Source: Pseudomonadota bacterium
GTDB lineage: Bacteria; Pseudomonadota; Alphaproteobacteria; Rhodospirillales; Magnetospirillaceae
Length of the DNA stretch: 5,554 bases
Assembly (NCBI GenBank): GCA_023437865.1
Contig: JAEZFE010000271.1
Span: forward strand, 1-5,554
Direction of reading: 5' to 3'
Below the pieces are notes generated by a model, which did no database searches, was not told the origin of the DNA, and worked only from the letters and a program-made list of their open reading frames with translations. Made by a program: the position numbers and the translations under genes. Numbering within the stretch: position 1 is the stretch's first letter; each line of letters begins with the position of its first letter. Shown here piece after piece: positions 1 to 5,554 of this stretch.

Positions 1-717
1 AGCCCGCACTGGCCCGCGGGCGCCGCGCTGCTGAAGGCGCTCGACGGGACGGCCGATATCGGCCTGCACCTGACGCTGACCGACCACACGCCGCTGACGG
101 CCATGCCCAAGCTGGCGCCCCAGGGCAGGCTGCCGGGCATCGCTGCCCTGATCAAGCGCGCCTACCGGGGCGGGCTGGACCGGGCCGAAATCACCGCCGA
201 GATCGAAGCCCAGCTCGATTCCTTCGAGGCTCATTTCGGGCGCGCCCCCGATTTCATCGACGGCCATCACCACGTCCACCAATTGCCAATCATCGGCGAC
301 GCGGTGATCGCGGCATGGCGGCGGCGCTGCCCCACGGCATGGGTCCGCTCGTGCCAGGAGCCGGCCTGGGCGATCCTGCGGCGCGGCGTCGATCCCGTGC
401 GCGCCATCATCATCTCCTCCCTGGGCTGGACCTTCCGCCGCCGTCTGGTGGCCGAGGCTGTGCCCCATAACACCTCGTTCCGGGGCGTCTATGATTTCTC
501 AGGCCGGGTGCCGTTCGGCGAGCTGTTCCGCCGTTTCACCGGCGATCCCGGCGAACGCACGCTGATGATGGTCCATCCCGGCTTCGTGGACGAGGCGTTG
601 ACAGCCGCCGACAGCCTGACCACCCAGCGCGAGGCGGAATACGCCTTCCTGGCCTCGGAAGAATGCGCGCTGTCGATGGCCGAGCGTGGGCTCAGCTTCG
701 GCCGTCTGTTCCCATGA
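1..717 (+). CDS. ChbG/HpnK (YdjC-like) family carbohydrate deacetylase, 5' end missing
   Basis: The reading frame is open from base 1 to the TGA at 715-717, giving 238 residues, so the gene starts before the window. Visible YdjC-family signatures are GLHLTLT at residues 21-27, the metal-site motif DGHHHVH at 87-93, and a C-terminal MMVHPG at 189-194 followed by a conserved D, R and E pattern. The family has about 250-290 residues, so the missing part is probably short and should hold the N-terminal metal-binding Asp-Asp motif. Family members remove acetyl groups from N-acetylated sugars such as chitooligosaccharides, or act in hopanoid and glycolipid synthesis; the substrate here cannot be told. 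The ATG at 103 is internal, because the family-conserved GLHLTLT lies upstream of it. The stop overlaps the next start as ATGA, which suggests one transcript with the downstream transporter. Family call is strong, substrate unknown. Confidence 0.9.
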   Translation, partial: SPHWPAGAALLKALDGTADIGLHLTLTDHTPLTAMPKLAPQGRLPGIAALIKRAYRGGLDRAEITAEIEAQLDSFEAHFGRAPDFIDGHHHVHQLPIIGDAVIAAWRRRCPTAWVRSCQEPAWAILRRGVDPVRAIIISSLGWTFRRRLVAEAVPHNTSFRGVYDFSGRVPFGELFRRFTGDPGERTLMMVHPGFVDEALTAADSLTTQREAEYAFLASEECALSMAERGLSFGRLFP

Positions 718-1868
718 GTCCAGGCGGCGCCGCTTTCCGGCTGGCAGCCTATTACGTCGCCTTGTTTACCACCGTGGGAATCCACCTGCCGTTCTGGCCG
801 CTGTGGCTCAAGGACCAGGGGCTGACGCCCGCCGACATGGGCCTGATCATGGCGGCCACCTACTTGGCCAAGGTGGTGGTCAATCCCATCATCGGCCACG
901 TGGTCGACGGACGCGGCGAGCGTCGCCGCGCCATGATGCTGCTGGCCTGTGGTGCGGCGGTGGCGTGGACCGGCTTTGCGCTGACCGACGGCTTTTGGTC
1001 GATCCTGCTGGTCACCCTGCTGGCCTTGGGCATGTGGAGCCCGATCATGCCGGTGGGCGAAAGCCTGGCGATGATGACCACCCATCGCCACCGCCTGGAT
1101 TACGGGCGGGTGCGCATGTGGGGCTCGGCGGCCTTCATCCTCACCGCGGTGCTGGTGGGCCGCCTGCTGGTGGGCCGCAGCCCCGACGTCCTGATCTGGC
1201 TGATTGCCGGCACCCTGGCGCTGACCGCGGTGGCCTGCTGGCACCTGCCCGAGGTCAGGGTGGAGCGACCGGCGGGGGAGGCGCCGCCGTCGCTCAAGAC
1301 CCTGCTCGCCAACCTGGCCTTCCTGGTGTTCCTGGCCGCCGGCGCGTTGAACCAAGCAGCGCACACCGCCTATTACGCCTTCTCCACCATCCACTGGAAA
1401 GCCGCCGGCATCACCGACGACACCATCGGCCTTCTGTGGTCCGAGGGCGTGATGGCCGAGATCGTGCTGTTCTCGGTCTCGGGCCTGGCGGTGCGCCGGC
1501 TCGGTCCCGCCGGCCTGCTGCTGACCGCCGCCCTGGCCGGGGTGGTGCGCTGGCTGGTGCTGGGCGCCACCACCGAGCTGCCGCTGCTGTTCGCCGCCCA
1601 ATTGCTGCACGGCGCCACCTTCGGCTGCGCCCATCTGGGTGCCATGCATTTTATCCAGCGCACCATCCCGGCCGGGCTGTCGGCCCGCGCCCAGGGTTTC
1701 TATTCCGCCGCCGCCATGGGGATCGCGCCCGGCCTGATGAGTCCGCTGGCCGGGCATCTGTACGAGGCGCTGGGCGGCGGCGCCTTCGTGGTGATGGCGG
1801 GATTGTCGGCAATATCTGCGGTGGCGGGCTGGCGGCTGGTCAGAGCAAGCGCGCCAGCGCCCCGATAG
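714..1868 (+). CDS. MFS transporter, HcaT/LacY-like (MFS_1_like) family
   Basis: This is a 384-residue, strongly hydrophobic protein with about 12 predicted membrane helices, the usual size for a major facilitator. Helix 1 begins near residue 9 (RLAAYYVALF). The loop between helices 2 and 3 carries GHVVDGRGERR at 61-71, the MFS motif-A region. LDYGRVRMWGS at 127-137 is typical of the phenylpropionate permease (HcaT)/LacY-related group, which are proton-coupled symporters; the substrate cannot be inferred. I chose the ATG at 714 because it overlaps the preceding stop as ATGA and directly precedes the first helix. An in-frame ATG at 663 would add 17 residues copied from inside the deacetylase gene. 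No clear Shine-Dalgarno is visible, so translational coupling is likely. Its 3' end runs 29 bp into the opposing chromate transporter gene. Confidence 0.9.
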   Translation: MSPGGAAFRLAAYYVALFTTVGIHLPFWPLWLKDQGLTPADMGLIMAATYLAKVVVNPIIGHVVDGRGERRRAMMLLACGAAVAWTGFALTDGFWSILLVTLLALGMWSPIMPVGESLAMMTTHRHRLDYGRVRMWGSAAFILTAVLVGRLLVGRSPDVLIWLIAGTLALTAVACWHLPEVRVERPAGEAPPSLKTLLANLAFLVFLAAGALNQAAHTAYYAFSTIHWKAAGITDDTIGLLWSEGVMAEIVLFSVSGLAVRRLGPAGLLLTAALAGVVRWLVLGATTELPLLFAAQLLHGATFGCAHLGAMHFIQRTIPAGLSARAQGFYSAAAMGIAPGLMSPLAGHLYEALGGGAFVVMAGLSAISAVAGWRLVRASAPAPR

Positions 1869-3105
1869 CGGCACAGAGCGCCAGCACCCGCAGCATGCCC
1901 AGGCGGAAGCGCAGCATCGCCACCGCCGCACCCAGCGCCAGTGCCACCTGCAGCCATTGCACCGAGGCGATGTCCGGCACCGGGATGCCTAGCGGGCCGT
2001 CGTCCACACGCGCGAACAGGACGTGCAGCGCGAACCACACCGTCAAATTCAGGATGACCCCAACTACCGAGGCGGTGATGGCGGCCAGCGCCCCCGCCAG
2101 CGCCCGGTTGTGGCGCAAGGCCTCCAGATAGGGGGCGCCGGCGAAGATGAACAGGAAGCTGGGCAGGAAGGTCACCCACACGGTCAGCACCGCGCCAAGC
2201 ACCCCGCCTAGCCACGGGTTCAGCCCGCCGGGATCGCGGAAGCCAGCCAGGAAGCCGACGAACTGGTTAACCAGGATCAGCGGCCCCGGCGTGGTCTCGG
2301 CCAGGCCCAGACCGTCCAGCATCTCTCCCGGGCTCAGCCAGCCATACACCTCCACCGCCTGCTGGGCCACGTAGGCCAGCACCGAATAGGCGCCGCCAAA
2401 GGTCACCACCGCCATCTTGGAGAAAAACATGCCGATGGCGGCGAAACCGCCCTTCCCCGCCGCCACCGCCAGGACTACCGGCGTTCCCCACAGCGCCAGG
2501 CAAGCCAGAACGGTGAGAAAAGTGTGGGCGAGCCTGGGCCGGGGCAGATCCACCCCGTCATCGATACTCTCGGGCGCGAAGCGTTCGCGCGCCACGGCGC
2601 CGACGATCCCGGCACCCAGCACCACCAGCGGAAACGGCACCTGCAGGGCGAAGATGGCGACGAAGGCCGCGCCGGCCACCGCCACCGCGACCGGCCCCTT
2701 GAGCGCCCGCCTGCCGATGCGCAGGCAGGCCTCTAGCACCACCACCAGCACGGCGGGCTTCAGCCCCAGGAACAGGCCCTGGACCAGCGTGACCTCGTGG
2801 AAGCCGGCATAGAGCCCAGCCAGGGCCATCATGACCAGGAAGCCCGGCAGCACGAACAGTGTTCCGGCCACTACTCCGCCCCACACCCGGTGCAGCATCC
2901 ACCCCACATAGGTGGCGAGCTGCTGGGCCTCGGGGCCGGGCAGCAGCATGCAGAAATTAAGGGCGTGCAGGAAGCGCGCCTCGTCCACCCACTTCTTCTC
3001 GTCCACCAGGATGCGGTGCATGGTGGCGATCTGCCCCGCCGGCCCACCGAACGACAACAACCCGATCCTCAGGAAGGTGCGGGTGGCCTCGGCGAAGCTG
3101 GGCAT
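1840..3105 (-). CDS. chrA: Chromate transporter ChrA, long-chain two-domain form
   Basis: This 421-residue membrane protein contains two tandem chromate-transporter (CHR) domains. The first has SFGGP at residues 18-22 and LLPGPE at 54-59; the second repeats the pattern with TFGGA at 235-239 and TTPGP at 271-275. This is the normal length and organisation of the long-chain CHR family, which extrudes chromate through the inner membrane; some members may move other oxyanions. The ATG at 3105 is preferred: the domain starts immediately after it, and it overlaps the upstream regulator's stop as TGATG, so the genes should be translationally coupled. The frame stays open to 3333, but that extension is charged, Gly/Arg-rich and antisense-like. 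A GGGGGTG about 10 nt before the start is a weak ribosome site. Control probably comes from the regulator's promoter. The 3' end overlaps the convergent MFS gene. Confidence 0.92.
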   Translation of the reverse strand: MPSFAEATRTFLRIGLLSFGGPAGQIATMHRILVDEKKWVDEARFLHALNFCMLLPGPEAQQLATYVGWMLHRVWGGVVAGTLFVLPGFLVMMALAGLYAGFHEVTLVQGLFLGLKPAVLVVVLEACLRIGRRALKGPVAVAVAGAAFVAIFALQVPFPLVVLGAGIVGAVARERFAPESIDDGVDLPRPRLAHTFLTVLACLALWGTPVVLAVAAGKGGFAAIGMFFSKMAVVTFGGAYSVLAYVAQQAVEVYGWLSPGEMLDGLGLAETTPGPLILVNQFVGFLAGFRDPGGLNPWLGGVLGAVLTVWVTFLPSFLFIFAGAPYLEALRHNRALAGALAAITASVVGVILNLTVWFALHVLFARVDDGPLGIPVPDIASVQWLQVALALGAAVAMLRFRLGMLRVLALCAAIGALARLL

Positions 3106-4496
3106 CAGACCGTCACCCCCAATTGGTCCGGCGCCACCGCCAGCACGCCGGCCAGCACCTTCAGGCCCTTGGTCAGCGTGGCCCGATCGGGCGGCGCGGT
3201 GACCGAGACGCGGACGCCATCCTGGGCCGGGCGACCCACGGCGAAGCTCTCGGTAGGGGCGAGACTGACGCCCTGGCGCGCCGCCTCGGCGATGAACGAA
3301 GACGAGCGCCAGCCGCCGGTCAACGGCAGCCACACATTATAGGCGGTGCTGGGCGGGCGCACCCGCTCGCCCAGGATAGACACCGCCAACTGGATGCGGG
3401 CGGCGGCCTCGGCACGCTGGCGGGAGGCCGCCTCGAAGGCCTGGCCCTCGTCGATCAGGATGCAGGCGGCTTCGATCAGCGGCACCGGCTGGGCCAGCGA
3501 CAGCGCGCCGATGGCGGCGTCGTAGCGGGCCTTCAGCATCTCGGGCACGGTGACGAACGACGCCCGCAGGCCGGGCGAGACGCTCTTGGACAGGGTGGTC
3601 AGATAGATACCGTTGTCGGGAGCGAAGACCTGGATCGGCGGCGGCGCGGCGGGGTGGAGGAAGCGGTGCACGCCGTCCTCGACGACGAAGGCGCCGTAGC
3701 GGCGCGCCGAGTCGGCAATGGCGCGGCGGCGGTCCTCGGACAGCGTCACGGTCAGCGGGTTCTGCACCGTGGCGATGGTGTAGAGCACCTTGACCCCACG
3801 GGCGAAGGCACGCTCCACCTCGTCGGGGATCAGGCCGCCCTGGTCGCAGGCGATCGGCACCAACGGGCGCGACAGCAGGCTGGCTGCCGACTTGACCCCG
3901 GGATAGGTGTATTCCTCCACCGCCACCGGATCGCCCGGCAGCGTCAGCGTCGCCAGCGCGGCGACGATGGCCTGCTGGCTGCCCGCCGTCACCGCCACCC
4001 GCTCCGGGCAGGTGTCGGCCTGCTCCCAGCGCAGCCACTTGGCACCAGCCTCACGCTGGCGGGCGGCCACCGGCTCCAGATTGTAGGACAGCAATTGCGG
4101 CAAATCGGGTCGGCGTGCCAGCCGTTCCAGCACCGGCCCCACCGCCCAGGCGCCCTGGTCGCCATCGGGGCGGTTGACCGCCATGTTGATGACGTCGGTG
4201 CGCGGCGCCCACGCCACCGACAGATACTGCGCCAGCCCCGCCTCGCCCTTGCCGGGATCACGCACGAAGGTGCCGCGCCCCACCTCGCCCGACAGCAGCC
4301 CCTGGCGCTCGGCCTCGGCATAGGCGCGCGCCACGGTGCCCACGGTGACCTTCAGTTTCCACGCCAGATCGCGGTGGGTCGGCATGCGGGTGCCGGGCCT
4401 CAGGGCACCCGCCGCCAGATCGGCAGCGATGGCATCGACGATGGCGCGGTATTTGGGCCCGCCATGGGCGGAAAGGTCGGGGAGCCAAGTTGACAT
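3105..4496 (-). CDS. MocR-type regulator: GntR winged helix fused to PLP aminotransferase-like domain
   Basis: At 463 residues this has the MocR length and architecture. A GntR-type DNA-binding domain covers about residues 14-78, including PGTRMPTHRDLA at 34-45 and ending GRGTFV. A fold-type I aminotransferase domain fills the rest: phosphate-side AGSQQ at 171-175, QNP at 245-247, pyridine-contacting Asp in VVED at 271-274, the Schiff-base lysine K304 in SKSVSPGLR at 303-311, and a C-terminal Arg in GVRVSV at 427-432. The PLP site therefore looks intact, although the usual EDDY motif reads EDGV. MocR proteins generally use PLP or an amino compound as effector and act on adjacent promoters. 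The ATG at 4496 is the only reasonable start: an in-frame stop lies at 4530-4532, with no ATG, GTG or TTG between. No Shine-Dalgarno precedes it, and the operator palindrome begins at the next base. It is co-directional with chrA and divergent from the DUF1127 gene. Confidence 0.93.
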   Translation of the reverse strand: MSTWLPDLSAHGGPKYRAIVDAIAADLAAGALRPGTRMPTHRDLAWKLKVTVGTVARAYAEAERQGLLSGEVGRGTFVRDPGKGEAGLAQYLSVAWAPRTDVINMAVNRPDGDQGAWAVGPVLERLARRPDLPQLLSYNLEPVAARQREAGAKWLRWEQADTCPERVAVTAGSQQAIVAALATLTLPGDPVAVEEYTYPGVKSAASLLSRPLVPIACDQGGLIPDEVERAFARGVKVLYTIATVQNPLTVTLSEDRRRAIADSARRYGAFVVEDGVHRFLHPAAPPPIQVFAPDNGIYLTTLSKSVSPGLRASFVTVPEMLKARYDAAIGALSLAQPVPLIEAACILIDEGQAFEAASRQRAEAAARIQLAVSILGERVRPPSTAYNVWLPLTGGWRSSSFIAEAARQGVSLAPTESFAVGRPAQDGVRVSVTAPPDRATLTKGLKVLAGVLAVAPDQLGVTV

Positions 4497-4557
4497 GGTG
4501 TCAATGTTCGCATTGACACCCTCAACCCGTCAATGGCTGAGTCCATCGCGGTGTCAA
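4490..4557. promoter_or_regulatory. Divergent regulatory region with five TTGACA-type half-sites
   Basis: Hexamers TTGACA (or complement TGTCAA) occur at 4490-4495, 4499-4504, 4513-4518 and 4552-4557, with a one-mismatch copy CGTCAA at 4528-4533. Orientations are plus, minus, plus, minus, minus. Such a cluster between a regulator gene and its divergent neighbour is the classical place for an autoregulatory operator. It extends over the regulator's first codons on one side and abuts the DUF1127 ribosome site on the other. TTGACA is also the sigma-70 -35 consensus, so some copies may be promoter elements; no good -10 hexamer was found at 17-18 nt spacing in either direction. Binding by the MocR protein is inferred. 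Confidence 0.6.
4497..4520. promoter_or_regulatory. Perfect palindrome, probable operator of the MocR regulator
   Basis: The arms GGTGTCAATG (4497-4506) and CATTGACACC (4511-4520) are exact reverse complements, separated by TTCG. The palindrome starts at the base just before the regulator's start codon. A third copy of the core, GTCAATG, lies at 4529-4535. A bound protein here would block transcription of the regulator-chrA unit and could influence the divergent gene. It could also form a short RNA hairpin, but no T-tract follows, so a terminator is unlikely. Confidence 0.6.
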
Positions 4558-4563
4558 AGAGGA
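4558..4563 (+). promoter_or_regulatory. Ribosome binding site of the DUF1127 gene
   Basis: AGAGGA lies 8 nt before the ATG at 4572 and supports that start. It directly follows the last TGTCAA half-site (4552-4557), so a protein bound there would sit next to the translation start. Confidence 0.7.
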
Positions 4564-4571
4564 ATTGAACC

Positions 4572-4778
4572 ATGAAATCAGCCGATTGCATCCATTCAAT
4601 TCCGATCCCTACTCGCCCCTCCCTGGCGGTGCGCCTGTTCGACCGCGTGCTCGACTGGCTGGAGCGCAGCCGTCAGCGGCGGGCGCTGGGACATCTGGAC
4701 GAGCGGTTGCTCGACGACCTGGGGCTGGACCGGGCGCGCGCCGCCGAAGAAGCGCGGAAGCCATTCTGGCGTCTGTGA
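4572..4778 (+). CDS. DUF1127 (YjiS-like) small Arg-rich protein
   Basis: This 68-residue protein has the full DUF1127 pattern: W29, the basic run RSRQRRAL at 32-39, LDERLLDDLGLDR at 42-54, and the terminal Ala-Arg-Lys-Pro-Phe-Trp-Arg block at 61-67. The roughly 20 N-terminal residues before the domain are poorly conserved in type and make it longer than E. coli YjiS (about 54 residues). DUF1127 proteins are small basic proteins common in alphaproteobacteria; the Rhodobacter member CcaF1 is known to bind RNA, so a post-transcriptional role is possible. The gene diverges from a MocR regulator across 75 bp rich in repeated half-sites, suggesting that regulator controls it. An overlapping frame from 4565 is a shadow without this pattern. 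No intrinsic terminator was seen after the stop. Confidence 0.92.
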   Translation: MKSADCIHSIPIPTRPSLAVRLFDRVLDWLERSRQRRALGHLDERLLDDLGLDRARAAEEARKPFWRL

Positions 4779-4803
4779 CCTTGGTATTACGCCATTACCA
4801 TCC

Positions 4804-4817
4804 TTGACCTAAATCAT
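4804..4817 (+). promoter_or_regulatory. FNR/FixK-like box upstream of the hemerythrin gene
   Basis: TTGAC-ctaa-ATCAT matches the FNR/Anr/FixK consensus TTGAT-N4-ATCAA at 8 of 10 defined positions. It is centred about 63 bp before the ATG at 4874. A weak -10 candidate within 4842-4849 (TCTAGATA) would put the transcription start near 4854, about 43 bp from the box centre, close to the class II activator position. Anaerobic or low-oxygen control of an oxygen-binding hemerythrin protein would make sense. This rests on motif matching only. Confidence 0.45.
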
Positions 4818-4863
4818 GGCCCCCATAATGGTGTGTGCGCATCTAGATAAGTCTTTTGTGAGT

Positions 4864-4869
4864 AGGAGG
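4864..4869 (+). promoter_or_regulatory. Ribosome binding site of the hemerythrin-domain gene
   Basis: AGGAGG, a perfect Shine-Dalgarno core, ends 4 nt before the ATG at 4874. The spacing is slightly short, but this site fixes the start of the gene. Confidence 0.8.
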
Positions 4870-4873
4870 TTTC

Positions 4874-5554
4874 ATGGCGGCCATCGATGCGTCCTTGTCA
4901 GTTGGCGTGGCTGTACTCGATGATGATCATCAGAGCCTGATCGCACTGATCGACAAGCTGGGCGATGTCCGCACATACAAGGATACTCGCCTTCTCAGCG
5001 CGCAGGTGGCGGATTACTTGCACCTACACTTCATGCGCGAGGAAGGCCTGCTTGAGGCCTATCGCTGGGACGGTCTGGCGGCGCACCGCCGCGAGCACGC
5101 CGAATTCGAGCGGCGGCTGCACGAGCTGACCGAGACGCTGACCCCCGAAAACCATGGCACTTTCGCCGCCGAACTGCGCGATACCCTGACCGCGTGGCTG
5201 ACCGCCCATGTCAAGGGATCGGACCAGCAATACAAGGCGCACATGGCGCGCGCCTGCACGCCCTCGCCCGCCAAGCGGCTGCTGACGTTGAGCAGCCTGC
5301 GTATCTCGGTGCTGCTGCCTGCCCTGCTGATCGCCCTGGCCCTGCCCATGCTGGGCTCCACCGGCATGTTCCTGTTGGACAATTGGCAGGCGCGGCAGAT
5401 GGCATCCGACACCGCGCTTAACAACGCCACTTCCGACCTGCTGCTGGATGCCGCCGGCCATTGGGCGGTCGAGCGCGGCCGCACGAACGTCGCGCTGAGC
5501 GCACCGCTCGAGCAGGTCGCGGCTCACCGGGCCGAGATCGTCAAGCGGCGCGAG
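4874..5554 (+). CDS. Hemerythrin domain-containing membrane sensor protein, 3' end missing
   Basis: The frame is open from the ATG at 4874 to the window end (227 residues). Residues 1-125 form a bacteriohemerythrin domain with all seven di-iron ligands: H19 (DDDHQ), H52 and E56 (HFMREE), H71 and H75 (AHRREH), H112 and D117 (HVKGSD). Ligand spacings of 4, 4 and 5 are canonical, so it should bind oxygen. A basic stretch (K134, R135, R143) precedes a membrane helix at about 143-168, placing the hemerythrin domain in the cytoplasm. What follows is probably periplasmic; its WAVERGRTNVAL at 197-208 recalls the ERG motif of nitrate/nitrite-sensing-like (NIT) regions of chemoreceptors and other signalling proteins. 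The missing part probably holds a second helix, HAMP and an output domain (chemoreceptor, GGDEF or kinase), which cannot be told. An AGGAGG site supports the start. The gene is probably transcribed from its own promoter. Confidence 0.88.
   Translation, partial: MAAIDASLSVGVAVLDDDHQSLIALIDKLGDVRTYKDTRLLSAQVADYLHLHFMREEGLLEAYRWDGLAAHRREHAEFERRLHELTETLTPENHGTFAAELRDTLTAWLTAHVKGSDQQYKAHMARACTPSPAKRLLTLSSLRISVLLPALLIALALPMLGSTGMFLLDNWQARQMASDTALNNATSDLLLDAAGHWAVERGRTNVALSAPLEQVAAHRAEIVKRRE

Noticed and set aside
489..1931. 480-codon open frame on the minus strand opposite the deacetylase and MFS genes
   Set aside because: It is rich in Gln, His, Gly and Arg with no recognisable domain, and lies antisense to two well-supported genes; typical of high-G+C DNA.
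686..2131. 481-codon open frame on the plus strand, +1 to the MFS gene
   Set aside because: Its composition is Arg/Gly/His/Pro-rich without membrane helices, whereas the overlapping MFS frame has clear family motifs and a coupled start.
3106..3333. 76-residue N-terminal extension of ChrA
   Set aside because: It lies wholly inside the regulator gene in another frame, has no CHR-family character, and the ATG at 3105 fits both the domain start and the TGATG coupling.
3123..4493. 456-codon open frame on the plus strand opposite the MocR gene
   Set aside because: It mirrors almost exactly the regulator's extent and is low-complexity Arg/Gly/His/Gln; the opposite frame has all the expected domain motifs.
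4513..4541. Sigma-70 promoter for the DUF1127 gene using TTGACA at 4513-4518
   Set aside because: The -35 hexamer is perfect, but hexamers at 17-18 nt spacing (GCTGAG, CTGAGT) match the -10 consensus poorly; the TTGACA is better explained as an operator arm.
4783..4799. GGTA/TACC inverted repeat after the DUF1127 gene as a terminator
   Set aside because: The stem is only 4 bp with a 9-nt loop and no following T-run.
5024..5527. 167-codon minus-strand open frame opposite the hemerythrin gene
   Set aside because: The plus-strand frame has all seven hemerythrin iron ligands and a strong ribosome site; the antisense frame is Gln/Gly/Arg-rich with no motif.

Overview
The window is about two-thirds G+C and gene-dense. 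Its genes overlap by a few bases, and long spurious ORFs lie opposite the real ones. The protein types (ChbG/HpnK deacetylase, ChrA, MocR regulator, DUF1127 protein, hemerythrin-fused membrane sensor) and an FNR-like box suggest an alphaproteobacterium. A Magnetospirillum- or Azospirillum-like member of the Rhodospirillales is my best guess, from protein style only.

Layout: (1) 1-1868, plus strand: the 3' part of a ChbG/HpnK-type carbohydrate deacetylase, coupled through an ATGA overlap to an HcaT/LacY-like MFS transporter. (2) 1840-4496, minus strand: a MocR-type (GntR helix-turn-helix plus aminotransferase-fold) regulator followed, through a TGATG overlap, by a two-domain chromate transporter, ChrA. 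The chrA and MFS genes converge and their last 29 bp overlap. (3) 4497-4571: a 75-bp divergent control region. Five TTGACA-like hexamers lie in and around it, including a perfect 10-bp-arm palindrome next to the regulator's start codon. (4) 4572-4778, plus strand: a 68-aa DUF1127 (YjiS-like) protein. (5) 4779-4873: a 95-bp promoter region with an FNR/FixK-like box. (6) 4874-5554, plus strand, cut by the window end: a protein with a complete N-terminal hemerythrin domain, one membrane helix and the start of a probable periplasmic sensor domain.

The most coherent unit is MocR regulator / ChrA / divergent DUF1127 gene. The arrangement suggests that the regulator controls itself, chrA and the small gene from one shared operator cluster; it resembles the adjacent yjiR/yjiS pair of E. 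coli. The hemerythrin protein is probably a separate, oxygen-responsive signalling gene. No RNA genes, CRISPR arrays, insertion sequences or convincing intrinsic terminators were seen. No stretch over 300 bases lacks a gene.
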